From: Cordylochernes scorpioides
Taxonomy: Eukaryota > Arthropoda > Arachnida > Pseudoscorpiones > Chernetidae
DNA length: 64,000 nt
Direction: 5' to 3'
Assembly (NCBI GenBank): GCA_030710605.1
Contig: CP092875.1
Coordinates: 63,819,958-63,883,957, forward strand
The notes under the pieces are model-generated. The model did not search any database, was not told the origin of the DNA, and was given only the letters and a program-made list of their open reading frames with translations. Of the stretch, positions 33,311 through 45,105 are shown piece after piece. The translations under genes were made by a program, and so were the position numbers. How positions within the stretch are numbered: position 1 is the stretch's first letter; each line of letters starts with the position of its first letter.

Positions 33311-33512
33311 TGTGTAATATAGAATGTGTGTGTGTGTTCGGACTATTCCAATCAATAAGAAGGAAAAAGAATAATGATTTAGTTCTATTCAACCTGGCCA
33401 GACAAGCCTGCACTTCATCCTGGCCTATGTTGGTCCAAGTATCATATGATTTAAAAATATATATTTTTAGCTTCTTATTAGATGTGTGAACCAACTAATG
33501 TTTTAAATATAT

Positions 33513-33766
33513 TGTGACGAAGAAATATTTTATTATTTAATTTAATATTATTCAATGAAAATATATCCAACAGGTTATAAAAATATATATTAATCTGTAT
33601 TTGTGAAATCATCTTTAAAATATTTCTTTGCTTGCTTGCTTAAGATTCTCTAGCTGTAAATAGTTTTCGGGGCTGACCTGTTAATAATTGTCGACTCGTC
33701 GCTGTGACGTCATCAATAAATACTTTTACATATTAAGATATTTCAAGGCTTGATTTCTACGCCACA
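33513..33766 (+). repeat. 5' LTR, 254 bp
   Basis: Starts TGTGACGAAGAAATATT and ends CTACGCCACA. It matches the 3' LTR (35185-35438) at all but about eight positions. Flanked on the left by ATAT, the same as to the right of the 3' LTR. A GTGACGTCATCAATAAATA stretch suggests a polyadenylation region. Confidence 0.93.
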
Positions 33767-33842
33767 ACTGGTGGAGAGACTGGACCGATACCCATTAAGA
33801 AATAAAAGAAAAATTGATTCTGTTGAACCAGAAGAAACTTCT

Positions 33843-34926
33843 ATGAATGTAAAGAAAGAAGGTACTCAGGTAAGCAACTACGTTGTTCAACATCTGCCAA
33901 GGAACCCTTCCATTTTCTCCGGGGAGGATGGTGAAGATCTTCAAAAATGGTTAAAAGGGTATGCACGTGTGGCAAGGTACAACCATTGGGACGAAACCCT
34001 TTGTCTTACTAAAGTTTTTTTTTATCTGTCTGGAACTGCTCTCAAATGGTTTGAGAACAACGAAGAAAGCATACAGACTTGGAAGGAATTCACATCTCAA
34101 TTAGAGAATGTGTTCGGAAAAAAAGAAAATTCAAAATTGCAAGTGGAGAAGAAACTTAAAACATGGGCACAATTAAAAGGTGAAAGTACCGAATTTTACA
34201 TCCAGGATGTCCTGTGCTTGTGCAAAGAGGTTGATCCTCAAATGAGCGAGGAAGATAAAATCTCCCACCTCATGAAGGGGATAGCTGAGGAGCTTTATCA
34301 AGCACTCATACAGAGGGATGTACAGAGCACCGAGCAATTCATTACAGAATGTCGCCGTGTTGAGGCGCTCCGTTGTAGGCGAGTTACCCCAACCAGGTAC
34401 GAGCGCCTACCAAATGTAGCCTCTCTCTGTGACCAGGATGACGGAGAAGATCTGTCATCTATGATTAGGCAAATTGTTCGTGAGGAGGTACAGCGGGCAT
34501 TAGGCTCTCCCCCTCAGTAGTCCCCCTCAGAAGGAAAGACCCCGACAGTTTTTAAATACTAGATATGAGGCCGAAACTATAAGACCGCACCCTGAACCTC
34601 GATACCCAAAACAAGGAGGAAGACGCGACACCAATGATTGGCGTACAACTGAGGGAAGGCCAATCTGTTTCTACTGCGGACGCCCAGGTCACGTCGTCCG
34701 CTATTGCCGTGACAGGAAGAGACACAATGAGGAAAGGAGAAATGACTATTTCCAAAGAAAGCAAGACGCAATGGTATCCTACAACTCTCGAGCTGAATCT
34801 CAGGACCCCAATGACGAATCATCGAGGAAAACTTTCACTCGCTACCGAAGCCCTACTTCATATCGCAGTCGAAACAGACAACATTTCTCACCTGCTAGAA
34901 GATCTAGCTGGACGCCCCGCCATTAA
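33843..34926 (+). pseudogene. Gag of LTR element: capsid-like domain plus zinc knuckle, one frame break
   Basis: The frame from the ATG at 33843 (it is open from 33750 inside the LTR) to 34520 has the Retrotrans_gag pattern: FSGEDGEDLQKWLKGYARVA, then LSGTALKWF, then TWKEFTSQLENVFG. A +1 shift near 34515 leads into a frame open to 34926. That frame includes a CCHC knuckle CFYCGRPGHVVRYC and an Arg/Ser-rich tail. Gag would form the particle that packages RNA. Similarity to Ty3/Gypsy-type Gag is stronger than to Copia, judged from memory of motif layout. The break may be real or a sequencing slip in CCCCCTCAG. Confidence 0.8.
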
Positions 34927-35184
34927 AACTAGATGATAGACCACATTGGAGGTGAGGCCGCAAAGTTATAAAATCCCCCCTTGCCGACCACAGTAGAAAT
35001 GAGAAAAAGCTACCTTGACGTAAACATAGACCTACCAAGTCCTCATGAAGAAGATATCTCAACTGAAAGAAGACATGCACCGCAGTCACCTGAAAATATC
35101 CCTGGCCATAGTACTAGTTCTTAAGACTGACGACGTAAGTTTCCTGCTGAGCATCGGGTCGATGCTCTCTATAGGAGGAGGCTA

Positions 35185-35438
35185 TGTGACGAAGAAATAT
35201 TTTATTATTTAATTTAATATTATTCAATGAAAATATATCCAACAGATTATAAAAATATATATTAATCTGTATTTGTGAAATCATCTTTAAAATATTTCTT
35301 TGCTTGCTTGCTTAAGATTCTCTAGCTGTAAATAGTTTTCGGGGCTGACCTGTTAATAATTGTCGACTCGTCGCTGTGACGTCATCAATAAATATTTTTA
35401 CATCTTAGGATATCTCAAGGCTTGATTTCTATGCTACA
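35185..35438 (+). repeat. 3' LTR, 254 bp
   Basis: Same length and ends as the 5' LTR (TGTGACGAAG to TATGCTACA), followed by ATAT. Confidence 0.93.
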
Positions 35439-35442
35439 ATAT

Positions 35443-36325
35443 CACATGTTATTTTAAAAATAAAATAAACATGAGAGATACACATGTTATATCTTAATTT
35501 AGTGGCACACTTTGGGTGAAGTAGTCCTCAAAGGGTATTGGAACGGAAAAGGTTAATGATTCTATGAAACTAATCTTGGAGTCTTACAAAGGTTGCATTT
35601 CTAGTTTTCTTTTAAGTAAAATTATTACATTTTAGAAAAGATAGACTATTTTTTTTTCTGGCTGAAGTGTGTTAACTATAACAGAAAACCTCTAGCTTTA
35701 AGATTTACCTTCCTTGTTCATTTCTGAATAAAAACTTTTAGGAAATTTCTTGATCACTTTGTCGGATGTTAAACACAGTCATTAAAGAAGTCCAACAGTA
35801 AAACAGTAATATATAGTGAACCCCAATGGAACTGAACCTTTGGTTCATAATAACCATGGTTAATTATAGCCATAGTTCACTGTATTAGATGATGTGCTCT
35901 ACTCATCCCCGACAGACACTATCAAGAGTCTCAAGCTTTACAGGCTTGACCCCCCCAGTATAATTGAGTGGAGATAAGAAAGAAGAAGAATAACTGCATT
36001 AGAAAATAAAATGGGGATTGTTTTGAGATTGTTATAAGGGGAAGTTTGTAATATACCTTTTAAGAATCCTTTTTAGTGATATTTTACTGTACATTATTAT
36101 ATTTTCTTGATTTATCAGGAAATTATTTTGCTTTTATTTCTCTCTTTCATTTATATTTTGGCACATAACACAGGTCCCTCTGCAATGATATGCCAGAATT
36201 TAGATTCAGTCTTTTGCCTGATGATGGTAACAACACTTTTACAAAATGTCACACACTATTTATTTATTTAGATTTGGCCTTATTACCATTTATAGTAAAA
36301 TACAAGAATCCATAATATTTATATA
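35443..36325 (+). other. Spacer with SINE2-type tail and TFB-1 half copy
   Basis: A LINE/SINE2-type 3' tail is at 35886-35990 (GTCTCAAGCTTTACAGGC, GAGTGGAGATAAGAAAG). A worn TFB-1 half lies at about 36205-36290 with CTGATGATGGTAACAAC. No gene recognised. Confidence 0.5.
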
Positions 36326-37518
36326 CAGTATAACCTCGTTAATTCGACACACCCCAATTCGACACTCGGCGATAATTCGACCATGTTCCGATGTCCCGAC
36401 CTCCGGCCTTTCAAATAACAAACCGTAATTCGACAGTATCGATAATACGACAGTTCCGATAGTTCGACCATTTTAAAATTCGAATTTCGACTGTTGAATG
36501 TTATTTTACATGCAACTTTACCGCTAAAACGGTATTACGGCGGCGACGATCGGCATCGGCGGGCGGCGACGATCGTCATCGGCGGGCGCCGATACGATCG
36601 CGCCATGCGCACTTTTGGTTTCTGGTTAGTTTAAGTTTCACTTTGCAGTGCCGTTGCGCAATTTCGCGGATGTTATTGTTGTTTTTTTTTACGCGGGAAT
36701 TTTGGCATCATGCGCTAACTAATAATAATTTTTATTTTTTTATTTTTAACATTGAAATATTTTAGCTATTTTTAAATTTATAAATAATTTCTTTTTAAAT
36801 AATTAAATCTTTATAAAATGATCCAACAATGATTATGATAACATTTTATTTCAATATTCCATTTCTGTGTTATTATAAAAGATTTAAACACAAAATCAAT
36901 AACACCTGCAGCAGCAGTGGATGCCTTTAACACATTAAAATTTATTTATTAAAAGACATTTCAGAGGAAGAAAGGCATGCATGTTTTTTTCAAAATGCCA
37001 TCTGGAATACATCCTGAATAGGATTTCAGTGCAAAAACAGATATCTATAAAGGAATTTTTTAAAAGATCTCTTCATGATTATTTAAAAATAATATTTTAA
37101 AATTTTCTTTTAATATATTTACCATATTTATTTCCTTTCAACTGCTATATTTTTCAATTAGAATAAAATATTATTTAATATATTATATTTAATATTTTAA
37201 TGTCTGTAGAGTTAATATTTGATTATATTACTGAAAAGAAACACATTGCCAATAAATTTATTTGTTACAATTATTTATGTTTCTAAAATATGTATTAATG
37301 CCATTTTGTCACTGATACTAAAAGTTAATAATGAAAATAATATAAAAACACACAATGGTTTCAATTAATATCATTAATTTATATTACAAAGCTATTTTAA
37401 AAAATATTATTTTAGCGAGTTAGATGATTACCTAATCATATAACCTTAATTCAACACTTCCTTTAATTCAACCGAAAGCTCTGATCCCTTGGGGTGTTGA
37501 ATTAAAGAGGTTCGACTG
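36326..37518 (+). mobile_element. pogo/Tigger-type element without transposase, 1.2 kb
   Basis: Inverted ends CAGTATAACCTCGTTAATTCG and CGAACCTCTTTAATTCAAC (complement) are flanked by TA. Inside, AATTCGAC repeats are multiplied near the left end. A CpG-rich patch (about 36535-36605, GGCGGCGACGATCG) sits in otherwise AT-rich filler. No transposase frame is present. Confidence 0.8.
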
Positions 37519-37744
37519 TATATGGTATATTTTAAATTGTATAATAATGACACTTTATGTATAATTCACATATCTTTCAATTAGTTAGAGCCGATACTTT
37601 ATAAGATCATACCCTTCTATTAAAATGTACACTGTTCCTATTTGCTACTACCCCCATATTTTGTATACATGTTATATCTTTATTAATATAACCTGTACAC
37701 CCTTATTTGTATTCAAACTCAAAATGGTGACGTCAAAATAAAAA

Positions 37745-38293
37745 AAAAAAGCCAAAGAGTGGGGAAAACTGCGGGCAGAGGGGGAGGAAATAGGCGATGC
37801 CCAGATGGGGCCCCCCCTCCAGGGCTTTTTATAGATGACCACTGTCAACAGGACAGTTTTAGCAGGGATTCAGGCAGTGTATGCTACAGTGGGTTCATCG
37901 ACAGACCGCTTCTATCTCTCTGTCTCTCCTGTCTCGGTGATAGGCATCCAGGTTTGTGTCATGGCCTCTACCTCTGTCCCGTGGACTGTCTCCGATCACT
38001 CTCGGTGCTAACATCTAGCCCTGCCTCTGCTTCTTGTTGTCTGCATGTGAAAAGAACATCAACACTCTCCTTATGTACACGACTGCCAGTTTACCCATAC
38101 ATCGACAGGATCATTTGCAACAACATTACATATATATATATATCAATTATATATCAATTATATAATTTATATACCAACATTTCAGTTGGCTGAATGCTGA
38201 AAAAATGTTGATAAATAAATAATTTTTGATCCAATATATGCCTTTTTAACTAAATATCTATTATGGATTGTTCTATTTTCAAAATATATATAT
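37745..38293 (+). other. GC-richer island ending in a TFB-6-like tail
   Basis: A 144-codon open frame (37759-38193) crosses this island but resembles no family I know and its composition is low in charged residues. From about 38185 the sequence (TTTCAGTTGGCTGAATGC, CCAATATATGCC, ATGGATTGTTCTATTTTC) matches the end and tail of TFB-6 at 60600-60701. The island may therefore be the 3' part of a longer Penelope-like element. Confidence 0.4.
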
Positions 38294-40471
38294 AACATAC
38301 TGCACAAGACTTTTGGGGCACCCTTTATTTCAATGTATATTTTTCACAAGAATTTTGCAGAAGTCCATGGAAATTATTCCTGCTTTGGAAAACATACATG
38401 ACGATGATCAAATTAAAAATGCTCACATTAATAAAAATCATAAACCCTTTTGATTAGGTAATATGTTTAGATAGAATTTTAAAATATGCTTATTCATATT
38501 GAGATATATTACAAAGAAAAAGAGTAAAATAATTTTCAAATGTAAATATTTTCTTTAAATTTCAATTTAAATATATTTTTGTGCGGTTAAAAATTATTTT
38601 CATTATATTTTTAATTCATTGAACATCTCAATGATAGAAAACTCAATAAAAATGAATATATAGAAATAACAATAAACTGTTTATAAAGAAAATCTAGAAT
38701 AAAGGAGATTAGACAAAAAAAATGTCTCCTTTGTTAGCAAACACTGCATTTAGAACTTGAAAAATAATTTCATGTGAAATATAGTTTACAAAAATTGAAA
38801 GCTAGGTAAAAATGTCACAAAATATAATCTACTAAAGGCTTAAAGCATAAATAAATATATTCTCTCTCAAATATACATATGGATACAATAAATCAATCTT
38901 TCATATTTAGTTAGGAATATTTCAATGTTAATATTTATTGTATTCATGTGTTAACAATAAATGTAACATAGTATTTATGTTAATATATGACAACAATTAA
39001 AAATGAAAATAGAAGATTACCTAGTTCATATAATAAAAAAACAAAAATGTCATCATTGATATAAAAAAAAATCTTTGGTCATATAAATAAAATTGTAATA
39101 AATGCCAACTATATATTTACTTTTTTATTGTTGTTCTAGTTACTTCTGCTTTTTTTTTTTTTCATGGCACACATTATTGAAATAGACATTTATTTTAGTG
39201 TAATGCAAAAATTGCTTAGAACACATTACTTGGGAAAATAGATTATGATATATTACTCAAACTGCGATAGATTTAAAATGATGACATTGCGTTTTCATAT
39301 CAACAATAATACCAAACTAAAATGACTACCATTTTGAGTCGCTAAAATATTCATTATGTATGATTAAATTGCACGATATTAACCAGCTTAAATTTTATAC
39401 TTTTTAAAAGCATCTTAATAGGGTAAAAATAAAACATTTAGCACATATTTTGGTGTATTTAAATTGATATTAGATCTAAAACTAAACTAATTCGTGTTCT
39501 GAAATTCAACTTACAACTTAGAAGTGGGAGCTGTAAAACTAGACATTCGTACTTTTAAAAAAATAGAACTAAATGGAATTTCTACTTTAGTAGAAAATTC
39601 ATGAGCCTCGATCAAGCATTACAAAAATATTTACAGGGACATTGTTTGTTGTGACTCCAATGTTGCGAAATAAAATATTTTGTAATTTGAGCTTTTTAAA
39701 AATAAATAATGTATGCATCTGGGGTATAATTATATTTTAATGAACGAAAGAATCTTCGAATGAGAAACAAATTTTATAATATTTAGGATATGCTTATGAT
39801 ATTTGAAACAAATATTGTTGAATATAATTTGGAATTACTGATTTTTTTTATTATTGCTCTCTAGTTACTTCTGCTTTTTTTTTTTTACTATTCTTTTATT
39901 ATACATTCAGCAAATATTTAAATAACCAAAACTCCTTATACTGGAAATATAAACTTACTTTGAACGTTGATAATTTGGGCTGTTCAAAAGATTTGATTTT
40001 TGGGGACTCATATTTTGAAAAAGCGGTCAGGGAAGTGATTGAGCTTTATTTTTGGGGAAATAGTTTCAGATGTTTTTTGAAGGATGCGGAAGACACAATT
40101 CAATATAGGTTTTTTTTCTTAATTTATGCACCTTATCTCAGTACAATATTACATTTGTACTATTTTTTCACACCAATATAGGTAGTTATGAAATTGTGAA
40201 AAACTTTTAAAATTACAAAATATCTCCTCATTGTAAATAGCTGGTGGGCTAAATAAATTTAAATGGGAATATAGGATGCTTGCTGAAGGGAGGCAATGTT
40301 AAAAGCAACAACAACAAAAAAAAGGGACTCACCTGTATGTAAGAATAGTTTAGAAGGAAAGGCACGAGTCCCTAGTTAACGAGGCCCAATTCCGAGAGCC
40401 AACTGACAGCTGTAGCATGCAGCCTGAGACTATAAAACCAAAGAAACTCAACTTCAGACCCAGAACCCTAT
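38294..40471 (+). other. AT-rich spacer, no gene recognised
   Basis: Only short open frames occur, including one of 73 codons at 39960-40181 with no recognisable domain. The phrase CTAGTTACTTCTGCT followed by a T run occurs twice (39136 and 39861). Confidence 0.4.
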
Positions 40472-40680
40472 TGTTGACTTTGCTTAGTGTTATTAATGAA
40501 ACTGATTCCAATAATTATTAATTAAACATTATATTTATTGATTAACAAGAGAGGTAACAAAATATAAAAAGGAAACTTATATTGAAAACAAAGGAACTCT
40601 TTTTTTTCTTGTTTTTTAGCGCCTATTTACCCGTGAGCTTACACACTCTGTGGTAACAAATAATTAAAATATGTACAACA
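40472..40680 (-). repeat. Copia 3' LTR, 209 bp
   Basis: On the minus strand it starts TGTTGTACATATTTTAATT and ends CTAAGCAAAGTCAACA. It is closely related to the solo LTR at 58027-58237. Confidence 0.87.
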
Positions 40681-40702
40681 CACGCTCCCCTGTGTGTAAG
40701 CC

Positions 40703-42837
40703 CTAATCAGCAAGTCCAAGGCTATCTGCACATTTCCGTAGTTTGTCCTTAGGTAGACTCTTCGTTAGTATATCCGCCTCCATGTCTTCACTTTTAGTGT
40801 ATTCCAGCTTGATTCCATTTTGAATTTCCTCTTTCACAAAATAATACTTTCGGTTTATGTGCTTTGTTCGTGAAGTAATCTTGTCAGATTGTATCCAGTT
40901 TATTGCAGCCTGGCTGTCACTTTTCAAGGTAATTGGGAAAGTTAAATTTTCACAAAGTTCTTCTAGTAATCCCTTTAACCATAATACTTCTGAAATGCCT
41001 TCACATATTGAAATAAGTTCTGCTTCACATGTAGACAAGGCTACTAAATTTTGCTTTCTACTTCTCCAGTTTATTAAGTTGTTGCCAAGTTTGACTGTAT
41101 AGCCTGAATAGGATTTTGCGTCTCGGGTTGTGCACCAGCTCGCATCAGTACTTAATGTGATATTGTTGTCTTTTGACTTATATGCCAACATGTTATCTCT
41201 TGTTCCCTTCAGATATCTATAAATCCTTTTAACTCCAGTTAAGTGTATTTCTCTTGGATCATTACTATACTGTGATAAATTGCTGACGTTGAAGGATATG
41301 TCCAGTCGAGTACCCGTAGAGAGGTACATTAGTGATCCAATCATTTCCTGGTATACAGTTTTATCTACTGGCTTAGAGTCCAAATATTCATCCAAATTTT
41401 GATTTTGATCTCCAGGTGTCTGCACACTGTTGCATTCTTCCAGTCCAAATCTGTGAAGAATTGTATCAATATAATGAGTCTGAGATAGATAAAATCCATC
41501 TTCTTCCCTTTTTATTTCAATTCCAATAAATGGTTCGCTATCTTTCTTTTCTGTTAGAGTAACATATTTTTCTATTTCTGAGGCTAGGTTGTCATTAATT
41601 TCCTTACTAGTTTCAGCAATGATGAGATCATCTACATATAGACCCAGTATTGCATACTCTTCTCCTCTCTGGAGTTTATAGACACATGGATCACATTTGG
41701 TTCTAATCATTCCCAACTGGTATAAAATTTCATTGATCTTTTTGTTCCAACATTTTCCTGATTGTGGTAGACCATACAGGCTTTTTTCCAATTTACACAC
41801 TTTGTTTTCTTCTCCTTTTTGTATAAAACCATCTGGTTGTCTCATGTATACTGTCTCTTTTAACTCACCATAGAGATAAGCTGTCTTCACATCATAAGTC
41901 TTTATGGTTAAATTCTGTTGTGTTGCAAGAGCTACTATTGTTCGCAAGCTTTCCTTTTTGAGTACAGGTGAAAAAGATTCCTTATAGTCCACACCATATC
42001 TTTGATTGCATCCAACAGCAACCAGTCTGGCCTTTCGTTTATATATGCCGTCAGTTGGTGTTTTCTTCGTACTGTAGACCCATTTACTATTGATGACTTT
42101 CATACCATTTCCCCTTGGTACTAGTGTCCATACTTTATGTTTCTCTATCTCACTGAGCTCATCTTCCATTGCTTTGTGCCATTCATTTCTTTCTCCACTA
42201 TCCATTGCTTCTTTAAAGTTCTCGGAATATAATGATCAATTTCCATAATTAAGTTTGCATTATTCCTATCCTTTATTCTTTGTGAGCGTCGAACTCCTTC
42301 TTCAATCAATTTCCTTTCTTGTTCTTCAAGTCTTGCTTTGTGCCGTTCTTCTAAGATGCTCTTTGTTTCTCCTTTCTTTCTTCCTCCTTTTACACATCTT
42401 TCCTGTATCGGTTCAGTTTGTGATGAGTCATTTTCACAGTCACCACCTAGTTTTACTGAAGTATCCTCCTGAGACTTCATTTTACTCTCTGTGACAGGAT
42501 TGTCTTCTTTCAAGATAAGAAAGTCTTCAGCAACTATTTCTTCACAATTTCCTTTATAGGTCAAATTATCACAAGTAGTATCTTCCTGAATATCATTTGC
42601 ATAATCAATTCCTCTCTTATCTTCACTAAATTTTACTGATCTGACTTCATGGATTCTCTTTGTCATTATATCATATATTCTGTAGGCTTTTCTTTTAATG
42701 GAATAACCAATAAATATTCCCTTTCTACCCTTTGGTGAAAACTTGTTTCTTCTTGGTTTGCTCTCAAGCCAATGTGTCAAACATCCAAATATTCGAATGT
42801 GTTTGACCGATGGTTTCCTGCCATTCCATCTCTGCAT
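40703..42837 (-). pseudogene. Copia Pol: linker, reverse transcriptase and RNase H
   Basis: The 500-codon frame 42205-40703 carries the RVT_2 domain with KARLVAVG, DVKTAYLYGEL, the GLYVDDLII catalytic motif (Asp-Asp) and the RNase H domain (LSTDASW, STCEAELIS, KHINRKYYFV). Upstream, the frame 42837-42145 holds the integrase C-terminal region with KHIRIFGCLTHW and KGIFIGYS, and an overlapping shift joins the two at about 42190. The RT domain itself is open over its full length. The upstream stops make the whole polyprotein broken. Confidence 0.9.
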
Positions 42838-42908
42838 AGGGGTATTTTGCTTGATAGACCTGTGGGGTGTACAATTCTTAATGTATTAATCTATCATGGG
42901 TAATTGGT

Positions 42909-43578
42909 TTAATCTATCATGGGTAATTTTGAGTCAATTAGTAAGGTTCTCGCTGTATCTATAAGAGTCCTATTCACTCTCTCTGCGACTCCATTACTTT
43001 GTGGTGAGTATGTTGTGGTGAGTTGGTGATGGATCCCACTTCTCTTGAAAAGTCCTTCAAATCTAGAGTTACAAAATTCAGTTCCATTGTCCGTTCTTAC
43101 ATCTTTTATTCTAAGACTTAATTCGTTTTCGGCTCTTGCTTTAAATTCTTCAAATCTTTCAAAGGTCTCATCTTTTGATCTCAGGAAATATACAAAGATT
43201 CTTCTACTGTAATCATCTACTATAACAAGGAAATACTTAGATCCTCCTAAAGATTGACATGGCATTGGTCCACATAAATCCATATGAATCAACTGCAGGG
43301 GCTTAACTGTATAATTTTCTGTAATATTATATGGCTTCTGCACCAGTTTTCCCATTATGCATGCTTCGCACTCTGGTAACCTTTCGAATTTTAGATCCAA
43401 TCCTCTTACAATATGTCCTTGAATCATTTTTTTTCATGTATTCTTCATTTATATGGTTTAATCTCTTATGCCATAAACTTATATTGCTATTTTTATTTGA
43501 TAAATGTGTATTTATAACCATGACATTTTCATTTTTTGCCATTGGTACATTTCTTTGTTTTGTTTCCATCATAAACAT
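42909..43578 (-). pseudogene. Copia integrase, in two frames
   Basis: The first part has the zinc-binding HHCC start LWHKRLNHIN (to 43430), then a frame shift leads to CEACIMGK and the catalytic core: Asp in IHMDLCGPMP, Asp in VRTDNGTEF and Glu in NGVAERVN. It ends at a stop near 42909, where a short tandem duplication TCTATCATGGGTAATT replaces the normal sequence. Integrase inserts the cDNA copy into the genome. Two shifts and a stop show that it is dead. Confidence 0.9.
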
Positions 43579-43604
43579 TCTATCTTTAATATATGCTTCA
43601 GCAA

Positions 43605-44729
43605 CTAAATCATTCCCTTCATTATAAATTTTGCTCCATCCTTATTGAAAATAACTGAATTTCCCTTGTTGACTAATTCGTATACTGACAAGAAATTATT
43701 CCTTAAACTTGGTACATGTAAGATATCTTTGATGCGAATATTTTCTTGGCCTTCACTTGTGCATGTAGTAAGTCTCATATCTCCTTTGGCTATGGCTTGG
43801 GTAGTTTTGCCCTTTTCAGCTAGGTTGATTTCACTTTCATAATCTACCACATTTTCCATCAAAGTTAGGTTTGGGGTTAAATGTGCGGTGCATCCTGAAT
43901 CTATACACCATATTTGTCTATCATTTCTCTCATCTGGTGAATCTTCAAATTCTTTTACATATGTTTCAAATGCTTGCTCATTAATTCCACTTTTCATAGT
44001 ATCCACTAGGTTATTTGAATGTTCCCTACTGTATTTGTGATTTCTATAACCAGGATTCCATTTCTTTTGGTATCCTTGTTTCTGTTTATCTCGAAACCAG
44101 CAATCATTAGCTAGATGTCCCTTTTTATTACAAACAAAACATCTTTTTGGCTGAGATTTTTGAACTTTTCTATCTTTAATTCTGTATGCTTGTTCATGCC
44201 CATTCTCAACCGATTGATTTAATCTCATATTTCTTCTTGACTCCTCTTCTCTTAGAGTTTGTTGAATCTCTTCAATTGTTGCCTCTCTCTTTGATCGTAA
44301 GACAATAGCAATATTTTCATACCTTGGATGTATGCCTCTGACAATATGAAATGAAAGTTCTCTTGAGGGAAATTGATGCCCTAATGATGAACTTCTAGCA
44401 GCAATATTTTTTGCCCTTGTTATATATTCATCTACAGTCTCATTATTTTTCATTCTAATGTTCTTTAATTCTAAGCCTATATCAATAATTTTATCTTCCA
44501 AATTGCCTGTGTATGTTTTTCTCAGTGAGTCCCATACTTTCTTAGCATTTATTTCTCCTATGAACATTCCAGCTTGTTCATTTGTCAACGTAGTGATGAT
44601 TATCCCAAAAGCTTCATCATTTTTATCGCTCCAAATCTCCCAAGAACTTTTGTCTTCCATATCAGGTTCTGGATCTGAAATTACACATTTAAATAATTTT
44701 CTTCCTCTCAGAACTGCGCCGATTTTCAA
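43605..44729 (-). CDS. Copia Gag and protease part of the polyprotein
   Basis: A 374-codon frame contains the UBN2-type Gag domain (about residues 30-165, with WDSLRKTYTG and SSLGHQFP), a CCHC knuckle CFVCNKKGHLANDC (about 195) and the aspartic protease start IWCIDSGCTAHLTPN (about 270). The first in-frame start is at 44729, but coding probably begins further upstream in the 44800 area. It stops at 43605 inside the region before the integrase, so Pol cannot be reached without readthrough. Confidence 0.88.
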   Translation of the reverse strand: MKIGAVLRGRKLFKCVISDPEPDMEDKSSWEIWSDKNDEAFGIIITTLTNEQAGMFIGEINAKKVWDSLRKTYTGNLEDKIIDIGLELKNIRMKNNETVDEYITRAKNIAARSSSLGHQFPSRELSFHIVRGIHPRYENIAIVLRSKREATIEEIQQTLREEESRRNMRLNQSVENGHEQAYRIKDRKVQKSQPKRCFVCNKKGHLANDCWFRDKQKQGYQKKWNPGYRNHKYSREHSNNLVDTMKSGINEQAFETYVKEFEDSPDERNDRQIWCIDSGCTAHLTPNLTLMENVVDYESEINLAEKGKTTQAIAKGDMRLTTCTSEGQENIRIKDILHVPSLRNNFLSVYELVNKGNSVIFNKDGAKFIMKGMI

Positions 44730-45105
44730 CGCCCATATTTGATAATTATTTCCTGTTAATGGTTCAATTTTTGTTTGGGATAAAAAATTTTATTCAGCCA
44801 TTTTCGTCTTTTGAGCTAATATAAACAAACCAATATATAATTTAAAACAAATATATATTTTAAATTTATTTAAATATTGGGTAGCTTTTAAACATGCAAT
44901 ATATAGATATAATTTAACTTAATCTATATAAATACCTTTAATCTTCTTATAAGTGCTTCAGTTTACCGATCAGAATAAACTTCTTGCTTAATCTTCAGAT
45001 TAAATATTTTCGTTTTTGAGCTTTATATCAATAAACCACCATCTGCTACCAATTGTTGACTTTGCTTGGAATCAGTTTCATTAATAATTCTAAGCAAAGT
45101 CAACA

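Larger units (their letters stand above)
33513..35438 (+). mobile_element. Gag-only LTR retrotransposon, 1.9 kb
   Basis: Two 254-bp LTRs enclose only 1.4 kb. The target duplication is ATAT. The priming region right after the 5' LTR reads ACTGGTGGAGAGACTGG. A purine-rich tract AGGAGGAGG lies just before the 3' LTR. The coding region contains Gag and zinc knuckle and then stops at what may be the start of a protease. There is no room for reverse transcriptase or integrase, so it must depend on another element. Confidence 0.85.
40472..45105 (-). mobile_element. Degraded Copia retrotransposon with abnormal 5' LTR
   Basis: The minus-strand internal region runs from a priming site ATTGGTAGCAGATGGTGG (45053 downwards) to a polypurine tract CACAGGGGAGCG before 40680. 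The 3' LTR is 40472-40680. The 5' side has only 52 bp (45054-45105): the last 14 bp of the LTR fused to an inverted copy of the LTR end. The 5-bp duplication CCTAT flanks the whole at 40467-40471 and 45106-45110. Protein order is Gag, protease, integrase, RT, RNase H, the Copia order. Confidence 0.88.

Noticed and set aside
39960-40181. 73-codon open frame
   Set aside because: No domain, starts at a non-consensus site and lies in AT-rich DNA; length is expected by chance.
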